Of a stretch of 64,000 nucleotides of DNA, positions 56,881 to 64,000 are shown one piece after another. Every line of letters starts with the position of its first letter. Position 1 is the stretch's first letter. Origin of the DNA: Aquarana catesbeiana (taxonomy: Eukaryota > Chordata > Amphibia > Anura > Ranidae); NCBI RefSeq assembly GCF_042186555.1, contig NC_133325.1, forward strand, positions 292,770,109 through 292,834,108. The letters are read 5' to 3'. The notes beneath the pieces are model-generated. The model did not search any database, had not been told where the DNA came from, and saw only the letters and a program-made list of their open reading frames with translations. The translations under genes were made by a program, and so were the position numbers.

Positions 56881-57895
56881 AGGGCAGGCCCCTACTTTCA
56901 AACATCTAACTTACAAACGACTCCTACTTGCAAACGGAAGGAGACAACAGGAAGTGAGATGAAATCTACCCCTAGGAAGGGAAATTCTATCCTGTAAGAG
57001 TTAATATGGGAAAAACATTTCTCCTTTCCACTGATGCTTTCCAATCCTTGTTCCACAAAAAAACCCAAATTCTCAAAAAACATTTGTCATTGGGATAAAA
57101 AGTGAGGTGAAATCTTCTAAAGAGGAGGAAAGACAGCAAAACAAATGTCACAGGGGTGATAACCCTTCCCTATGTTTTCCAAAAAGCTTAAAAAGATATT
57201 TTGGCTGGAGCTAAACACGTTAAAAATGTACCCGTTCAAAATGACAAACAGATTCTACTTAACAACAAACCTACAGTCCCTGTCTTGTTTGCACCGCCTG
57301 TATACTGCTGTTCAGAGTATATAGGGCCTGGTGGCCCCACACCTTTCCTTATTTTAATTTGGGTGCTGGATTCCCCTTAATATCCATACAAGACCCAAAG
57401 GGCCTGGTAATGGACTGGGGGGTACCGTTTGCCTCACTGATTTTCATCCATATTGCCAGGACCCGACATTACATTAAACCCGCAAGCAGTTTTAAATGAG
57501 ATTTTTCCTTTAAAAATGACATTTGGTGCAGGGACTGTTCTAAACACGGGAAACACGCGCCACTTTACAGGCATATTATAGACACCCCCCAGGTACGATA
57601 TTTAAAGGAATATTTCACTTTTTTTTTTTACTTTAAGCATCATTAAAATCACTGCTCCCGAAAAAACTGCCGTTTTAAAAGTTTTTTTGCATTGATACAT
57701 GTCCCCTGGGGTAGGACCCGGGTCCCCAAACCCTTTTTGGACAATACCATGCAAATTAACCTTTAAAATGAGCACTTTTGATTTCGAACGTTCGAGTCCC
57801 ATAGACGTCAATGGGGTTCTAACGTTCGTGCGAGCTTTCGGTCCGTTCGCAGGTTCTGGTGCGAACCGAACCGGGGGGTGTTCGGCTCATCCCTA
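56881..57895. other. Right arm of hAT E
   Basis: Non-coding. From about 57330 it resembles the arms of copies C and D (GGGCCTGGTA-TGGA, ACAGGCATATTATAGACACC, CACTGCTCCCGAAAAAACTG). It closes with the terminal inverted repeat. Confidence 0.65.
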
Positions 57896-58042
57896 GTCTT
57901 GAGTTTCTTTCTGAAGGCCTGATGGTTTTCTTCCATGCGAATGTGAGTAGGTAGATCATTCCATAGCCGTGGTCCTTGGACTGCGAATCTTCATTCTCTC
58001 TTTGTTTTGTAGTGGGTTTTTGGAATAAGCAGGAGGTTATGG

Positions 58043-59546
58043 TTAGAAGATCGAAGACTGCGATTGGGTGTGTAGCGTTTTATTTTCTCGCATAAGTATT
58101 GAGGAGCGTTTCCTTGTATACATTTGTGGGTGAGGCAGAGGGTCTTGAAAGTGATACGATTCTTTATGGTTAGCCAATGTAGGCTCCTCAGGGAAGGGGA
58201 GATGGATTCCCAGGGTTTTTTTTCCTGTTAACAGTCTTGCCGCCGTGTTTTGGATGAGTTGTAAGCGCGCAAGCTGATATTGGGGTAGTCCTATGTAGAG
58301 GGAGTTTGCGTAGTCGAGTCTGGAATTGATGATTGTTCCAACTACTGCTGCTTTGTCCTCTTCTGGGATAAAGGGGATGAGTCTACGTAGCAGGTGGAGG
58401 AGATGGTGAGATCCGCTGACTACTGATCCCATTTGTGCATCCATTGACATTTCTGAGTCAAAAATGACTCCGAGACTCTTGGCTTTGGTGCTTGGAGAGA
58501 TGGTCTGTCCAAAGATGGTGGGAGGTGTCCATGGGGTCTTAGTTTTGGAATTTTGGTTTGCGTGTAGGAGAAGAAGCTCTGTTTTTGATCCGTTGCGAGA
58601 GCTAGTAGTCATCCAGTCGTCTATCATAGTGAGGCATTTTTCTAGTCGCTGATGATGGTCTTTTTTTCCGGTGATGTGAAGGTAGAGTTGGGTATCATCA
58701 GCGTATGAGTGGAAGCAGAGGTCCGATTTTCTGATGATTTTGAGGAGTGGGCAGATGTAGATGTTGAAGAGCACTGGTGACAAGGGTGAACCTTGAGGGA
58801 CTCCACAAGAAATTGCGCAGGTTTCAGAGGTGAATGCTCCTAGTTTCACTATCTGAGAGCGATTCCCTAAGAAGGATGCGAACCATTGTAGATCGGAATC
58901 TGTGACTCCTGCTACTTCTGTGAGGCAGATGAGTAGAGTATTGTGGTCCACTGTATCGAACGCTGCACTGAGGGCCAACAGTACCAGGAGACATGATTTT
59001 CCATCATCAGCTGCTTCAAGGGCGTCGTCCCATAATTTGAGGAGTGTCATTTCTGTGCCATGGCCTGGGCGGAAGCCTGATTGCAGAGGGTCCAGGAGTT
59101 TGTGTCTGTCCAGGTGATGTTGTAGCTGTTGTACTACTGCTTTCTCCATAATCTTGGAGATGGTGTTGAGGCTTGTTATCGGTCTGCGATAGTTAGGGTC
59201 CTTAGGGTCGAGGTTGGGTCTCTTTAGGAGGGGTTTGACGATGCCATGTTTGAGGGCAATTGGGACAGTCCTTTCTTTGAACGACTGGTTTATGAGGTGT
59301 GTTATAGTAGGAGCCAAGATGTTGGAACATTCTTTCAGGAGTTTTGTGGGAATGATGTCGTTTGGTGATGTGCTGTCTCTGAGGCTTCTGATTATGTTTT
59401 TGGTGGTGTCAGTGGTGATTGGGATCAGCGAAAAATTTGGTGCTTGTGTGATAATCGTATCGATTTTTTCTTTTTGCTTTAGTTGGATGAGGTTGGTTGT
59501 TTTTTTCTGTTGAATTGTTTTCCGAATGTTGTCGATTTTGTCGATA
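58043..59546 (-). pseudogene. L2-clade reverse transcriptase
   Basis: Open from the truncation point; the first Met at 59317 is not the true start. Motifs: GIVKPLLKRPNLDP, NYRRPITSLNTISKIMEK, QSGFRPGHGTEMTLLKL, ALSAAFDTVDH (catalytic Asp), CGVPQGSPLSPVLFNIYI, HSYADDTQLYL (YADD active site), KSLGVIFDSEM and RLDYANSLYIGLP. A frameshift in a homopolymer near 58220 (after LLTGKK) puts the last ~40 residues out of frame. The correct frame carries on to the hAT insertion site and a few codons beyond. Endonuclease lost by 5' truncation. Confidence 0.9.
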
Positions 59547-59595
59547 AAAAAAAAAATTGCAACCAGGAAACAACCTGGAGGTACAACAATTCCAT

Positions 59596-60250
59596 CTCAC
59601 ACTCACAAAATATCAGGACTGTCTTGAATATATGAAGACAGACTGATAACATTGGGGCACAAGTGAGCATCAGCCAGGTGGCTGGCTAATTCTGTTTGGG
59701 AACCAATCCCTAAAATGAACAGTCTACCAGGAGAATTGGATCAATTTTATGCATCTTAGGTAATGCATAGAACGATGGAGTTCTCGGAAACTGAATCCAT
59801 ATTGTATCAAATAATCCATTGTCTATGGTACCATCTGCATATGCATTAATAACCAATTCACAAAACTGCTTGTTAAAATTCTGAGTAACTTTGTCAGAAA
59901 TCTGTCTATACCAATCCTTATACCTTAAAATATCATAGACACATCAGAACCAAATTTCTCCCTTTGTCGGATGATTTAATGACGAGATCTTTGTTATTAC
60001 TCAGAAAAGATAAGGCTTTGCATTGTTACGGTGTTAGATTACCCAGAGATCTTCTACTGATCTCCAATTGTTTTATTTATTATATAGATAAGAATGCCCA
60101 AATGTTGGGATTGGTCTTGAGGGGTGGGAATTTGTCAGAGCTCTTTTTACATTTTGGCCTTTCATCAGATCTTTGTGCCTGGTCCTGCTGTGTAGGTGGA
60201 AAGTTCGTATCCTCCTGCTCAGAGCCTTCATTCTCCTACGACAGCTGTAT
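59596..60250 (-). pseudogene. PLE3 reverse transcriptase, upstream part
   Basis: On the minus strand: FNKQFCELVINAYADGTIDN, IQFPRTPSFYALPKMHK (the conserved F-Y-x-L-P-K-x-H-K of PLE RTs), then after frame changes LYLQVVSWLQ. Further upstream the sequence is compatible with a K-SDKG block. It continues at 43189 once the L2 is removed. Confidence 0.65.
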
Positions 60251-61048
60251 CAGATCTTTTAATGCACCAAAATAATTTATAGTGAAATCCTTCCACTGTT
60301 CTGAAACTATATACATGTCATCTTTCTAGAGAATAAGTTTAGGTCTTTAAGGATTTCAAAGTAGTCCATATTGTTTGTGTGGCAGAAACTTAGGCCTAGC
60401 TCCAAAACCTCTATTTCTGCTTTAGATAGCTTATAGGAGGATTTCGAACACATCCTCATTTTTGGGACTTTAAAGGCAATTCAACCATGGTTTAATATAA
60501 AAAAATATATATTTATTAAATAGCATCATTACAAATACAACAATCGTGAAAAAAACCTCAAAGAACATCTAGAGAATTGTAGTAAACAAATATTACAAAA
60601 AAAAAAAGAGAAAAAATATTGGAGAGACAAAAATGCTTTTATAAATTGGATGATGGCAATCACACCCACAATCACCCACTATCACTTTTGTTTTTCTATT
60701 TAAGCTTATAGGAGGATAGATTTACAGTATGACCTCAAATTTGTCATTTTCTATGTACATTCAGTCACATAACAGTCAAGCTTGTTTGGGACTTCTTTGT
60801 CATTTGTCTAAGAGAAAATTGAGTACTGTCCGTGATACTTTTTTTATTTGCACTAACATACAATTTTTCAGGACAAGCTTTCGGGGTATGTCCCCTTCTT
60901 CAAGGTCCAAGCAGTACTGATTCACAAATTTTTAAGCAGAATGTTAAAGAAGAAGAAAAAAAAAAAAAAAAAAAGAGAAAACCAAACACATACAAATCAA
61001 TGGTAATAAAGATAGCAGCAGAGTTAGTGAGATAAGACAGAGGGAGAG
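60251..61048. other. PLE3 leader region, mostly non-coding
   Basis: At 60851-60905 the minus strand reads GGACCTTGAAGAAGGGGACA then CCCCGAAAGCTTGTCC, a PLE leader motif comparable to 22620-22662. An A-rich run lies at about 60954-60975. No confident frame. Confidence 0.5.
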
Positions 61049-61305
61049 CTAGGGGGGAATGCAGGGGGGATGTTGGTCACAGAGCGGTCGTAAAACTTTA
61101 GCATAATGTGTAAGGAAACCAATATCTAAATTCAGGCCATTATTCTTCGTGTCAAAAAGAAGTATCATTCTTAGTTCAAACGTTTTCCTTTCCTGGATGG
61201 TTCTGAAATTCCCTTTAAGAACTAAGACATTGAGGTCTTCTATAGTGTGGTCCGATTGTGAGAAATGATGTCCCACAGGTGTGCATAAACTGTCTTCTTT
61301 ATGTT
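61049..61305 (-). pseudogene. C-terminal tail of a fourth PLE copy
   Basis: Reads VGHHFSQSDHTIEDLNVLVLKGNFRTIQERKTFELRM-type sequence, then DTKNNGLNLDIGFLTHYAK: the H-F-x-H and ERK-E-x-I-GLN-GF pattern follows the GIY-YIG core in vertebrate PLEs. It lies just upstream of the PLE3 leader on the same strand, as expected of a tandem PLE array. The LTR element at 61306 cuts it off. Confidence 0.7.
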
Positions 61306-62022
61306 TGTCACGGAACGCCCCACACTCCGCTTGAGTGCTTCCGTCATATACCGCTTCCTAAGTTCTGGAACACGAGTCCAATGGATCTGGCTATAGGAAC
61401 CCCAAGAACTAGACAACACCAGTCTTGGAGTACATCAGAACTGTCTTTTATTTTGAGATTTCACAGACCTTTATACAGCAGGGATGACTCAAAGCTAACC
61501 TAATTAACATGAGCTAATTTACTACAAAATGTACCCAGACCAGATGACAGACTTGTAGGCACCGAGCTTCACACATTAATATAAACACAATAGCTGGAGC
61601 TAATTACAACTAACAATACAAACAACAATCTCCCCCCTCCTCAGCCCAGACCATTCGTCTATTAGCCAGTGCTGGTGGCTAATGTGATCAGCTCTCTCAA
61701 TTAACATAAACAACAATGGGTGAAAAGACTCTTAAAGCCACACTAAACACATTATAGCAGAATTGATGACATTAGCATTTAACAGTACGAGTCCCAATGG
61801 TATAAATCAGTCACCATTCTAATATGGCATATAAAGGGTTCCAGAGTCTGTGTGTTTTGGGGGGACATGGAGCTGAATCCATAGTAACATCAACCCCAGG
61901 GTCCCCAGGCATACAGCTCACAGAGAGCACCATTGCCCCAAATGCTAGGGCCCATAATCGGTGGGCAACAGGCTTGCACACAGTCCTCTCCAACAGCCTC
62001 CGCTCTGGCCTTGCCCGTGACA
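61306..62022 (-). mobile_element. 3' LTR of copy 2, 717 bp
   Basis: Ends TGTCACGG and CCGTGACA. On the minus strand it contains TGTATAAAGG (TATA) and AAAATAAAAG (poly(A) signal) about 30 bases apart. It is preceded by the polypurine tract GAAAGGGGAGAAA. The first ~230 bases match copy 1. The other LTR lies beyond the window. Confidence 0.8.
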
Positions 62023-63953
62023 TTTCTCCCCTTTCGGCAGGAGACTAACACAGGAGGAGACCCCAGATGGGTTGACTCCGAAGTTAGTCCACAGCTCCAG
62101 TCCTCTACTGCCTGTACCCACACAGTACCCCAAACAAATCATCCCAAACAATGCATTACTCACCCAGCCATCCTCTGCCTCTCTCAGAGAACATATCTGC
62201 CGCTGGGGAGAGGCCCGGAATGGCTCTTCTCCCTGGAATCCTTTCTGCCGCTGGAGAGAAGACAGGGGGACTGGGCTCACTCCATCCTGCTGTTGGGGAT
62301 CTGGGCCGACTGCCCAGCATCCCTGGGGTATACAGGTGGGGACTGAAGCCCCATCAACCGACACCAGATCAAGCTGCGGTTGTGAGGTGATGACTGCATT
62401 CTCTCCTTGGACCTCCACAATTGCTGCAGGTGTGGGGCAGAGGTCTTGGACCCTCTGTCCGGTTGCCAGCACTTCTGCTGGGGGTTTGCCAGGTGGTTCC
62501 TCCTCTACAGAAACGTCTATTAAATCCCCAGTCTCTGGAATTGGTAAAAGTGTGGGACAGAGGGCTTGGACCCTCTGTTCAGTTACCAGATCTTCAGCTG
62601 GAGAAGTTTGTTTTAACTCCATAGATGCTGCTGGCAGAAAATCACATGTCCCTGTCAGTGTTGTGGGAGAAAGGCTGACTACCTCTTCTCTCAGGAAGGC
62701 TGAAGCCACTGTTGGTGCTGGGCAGAACACAGTGAACTTTGGCCCTGATAGCAGCTCTTCTGCTGGAGGCTCATCAGGTTGTTCTTCCTCAGCAGAAAAG
62801 TCTATGAAATCCTCTACCTCTATAACTGGTGTCTGTGGATAGAGGTTCACCATCTCCTGTCCGTGGAACTCAGAAGATGCCATCAGTGCTGAGCAGAGCG
62901 CAATGAAGTTTGGCCCTAATCCCAACTCTTCTGCTGGGGGCTCACCCGATGGTTCTTCCTCAGCAGAAAAGTCTATCAAATCCCCTGTCTCTGCAACTGG
63001 TGTCTGGAGATGGAGGTTCACCATCTCCTGTCCATGGAACCCAGAAGATGTTATCAGTGCTGGGCAGAGGTTAGCAGAGCTCTGCCCTGTTGTCAGCACT
63101 TCAGTTTTGGGGATGGCAATCTCCAGATTTTCCACTGCAGATTCTCTGGCATGCTGCTGGACAGGTACATTCCTCCATCCAAGATCATCCCATGCAGAAA
63201 CAGGATCATCAAGGTCAGTCAGCACATGCTGCATCCGCCATAAGACCTCCGCCTCCATAGCTGTGGGGGCAGGTTGGCAAAGCACACTATCGCTCTGCCA
63301 CATTGCCGACTCTTCAGCCAGGATTTCAGGGTTGTCAGCTGGTATTTCCTGATAGTCCCAGGCAAAGGGAGCCCAGCCCTGGCACTGAGCAATGTCTAGC
63401 AGCCGTCTGTAGGCGATCTCTAGCTCCCATTCCTGAACGGCCAGAAACTCCAAATCTTCCTGTGCCCAGTGCACTTCCGAAATGTTCAGTAGCCCTTCTC
63501 TGAAATCCATGATTTCGTCCACCCGCCGCTCCAAATCACTCCCAAAGTTAGGGTCCCCTGTCAGCTTCACAAACAACAGTCCCAAGCCGCCGTAGCTTAA
63601 GCCTTCCGTTGGGCTGTCATCCGCTATCCTGGGACATGCTTGGGATACATGCCACCGGAGGGCTCTGTAGCTCTCATCCAGCTTCATCTCTGCCCAGACC
63701 AGCCTGCTTAATTCAGCTGTCTGCTTCTTGTGTGGTTTTTCGCCAAAAACCGCACCCGCAATCCGTACTGCGACCCGTACCTTTCCTCGATGGAGGGGAG
63801 AACTTTTCCCTGGTGTCACTGCTCACGGGCTAGCGCTTCCTCCCAGAGTTTGCAGCGAATAGAATCACACCATCCCAGCAGGACCTGCTCCGATACTGGT
63901 CCTCTGTGCTGTATCTGCATCTCTCGCAACCTCCTTCTGAATTCCTCATCCAT
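61945..63953 (-). pseudogene. LTR-element protein with acidic repeats (copy 2)
   Basis: Start chosen at 63953, where GCCGCCATGG is an ideal Kozak context. It encodes MDEEFRRRLREMQIQ... for 45 codons, then a TGA; the homologous frame continues in -1 (from 63819) for 624 codons, so there is one frameshift at the EQ/TPGK junction. Residues ~20-200 are helical and acidic (LVWAEMKLDESYRALRW, ILAEESAMW). The middle has four or five imperfect ~60-residue repeats around GDLIDFSAEEEP-PPAEE and LCPAL. The C-terminus has WVSNALFGMICLGYCVGTG. The end overlaps the LTR by 78 bases. Family not recognised; gag-like or accessory protein is a guess. No pol motifs in view. Confidence 0.6.
62023..62040 (-). promoter_or_regulatory. 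Polypurine tract of LTR copy 2
   Basis: CCGAAAGGGGAGAAA on the minus strand directly abuts the LTR start, the expected primer for plus-strand DNA synthesis. Confidence 0.65.
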
Positions 63954-64000
63954 GGCGGCTGGTATCTGTACCTCTCCTCTTCTGCTATCTGGACCTTGGA

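Larger units (their letters stand above)
43343..57895 (+). mobile_element. Giant hAT element (copy E), 14.55 kb, with internal satellite
   Basis: Perfect 8-bp duplication GTCTTGAG (43335-43342 and 57896-57903). Left end TAGGGATGAGC, right end GGCTCATCCCTA. In order: CCAAT/TATA promoter (43496-43640), short (TA)n, a ~9.8-kb higher-order tandem array (43830-53690), (TA)n (53738-53775), BED-finger transposase (53805-56350), ~145-bp repeats (56280-56880) and an arm similar to copies C and D (57300-57895). About two thirds of the element is satellite. The transposase is broken and lacks its C-terminal domain. Confidence 0.9.
43230..59555 (-). mobile_element. L2-clade LINE, 5'-truncated, split by hAT E
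   Basis: The 3' end lies at 43230 with a (GAAT)n tail followed by TTTGTATAGCGCTGCAAA. The 5' end is truncated in the coding region at 59555. Without the hAT it is about 1.8 kb. Flanked by the 40-bp duplication. hAT E inserted only a few codons before the ORF2 stop. Confidence 0.9.
40641..61305 (-). mobile_element. Third Penelope-like element (PLE3) with nested insertions
   Basis: Minus-strand pieces: leader motif (about 60851-60905), RT N-part (59596-60250), RT continuation (42650-43189), 3' remnants (about 40960-41596). Nested inside are a Tc1 remnant (41598-42647) and an L2 LINE carrying hAT E (43230-59555). Joining the flanks of the 16.3-kb insertion restores the PLE frame across the 40-bp duplication. 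It is a different, older family from PLE1/2. Confidence 0.75.

Overview
The window reads as intergenic, repeat-packed vertebrate DNA, most likely from a frog. The Tx1-type L1 LINEs, GIY-YIG Penelope-like elements (PLEs), BED-finger hAT elements, L2 and Tc1 all fit an anuran, perhaps a ranid, but that is inference. I see no convincing host gene, no rRNA or tRNA gene and no CRISPR array. Nearly every long open frame is a transposable-element (TE) protein, a fragment of one, or a tandem repeat that happens to stay open.

Layout. 1-1827: 3' end of an LTR element. 1828-6737: a broken L1/Tx1 LINE with a poly(A) tail, split by a Harbinger-type MITE. 6825-6960: a small palindromic hAT MITE. 8904-12963: hAT copy A, with a 36-bp minisatellite and a broken transposase. 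12972-17940: mostly unique or unrecognised DNA. 18128-25768: two Penelope-like elements in tandem on the minus strand, sharing a pseudo-LTR. 26221-40640: a second L1/Tx1 LINE cut up by hAT copies C and B, a 2.3-kb foldback, a solo LTR and minor repeats. 40641-61305: a third PLE on the minus strand, containing a Tc1 remnant and an L2 LINE; the L2 itself contains a 14.55-kb hAT (copy E). 61306-64000: a second copy of the first LTR family, on the minus strand.

The standout is hAT copy E (43343-57895). It is bounded by a perfect 8-bp target-site duplication and encloses about 9.8 kb of higher-order tandem repeat (45-bp units in 301/256-bp blocks) between its promoter and its transposase. Copies A and B carry a different (36-bp) minisatellite in the same place, so repeat-bearing leaders look like a recurring feature of this hAT group. 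Their promoters share one architecture: paired CCAAT hairpins followed by a TATA box.

Target-site duplications let the insertion order be read directly: PLE3 first, then L2 (40-bp duplication), then hAT E (8-bp duplication). Each coding frame resumes correctly across the insertion inside it. All autonomous elements here look dead: frameshifts, stops, or missing domains are visible in every one.
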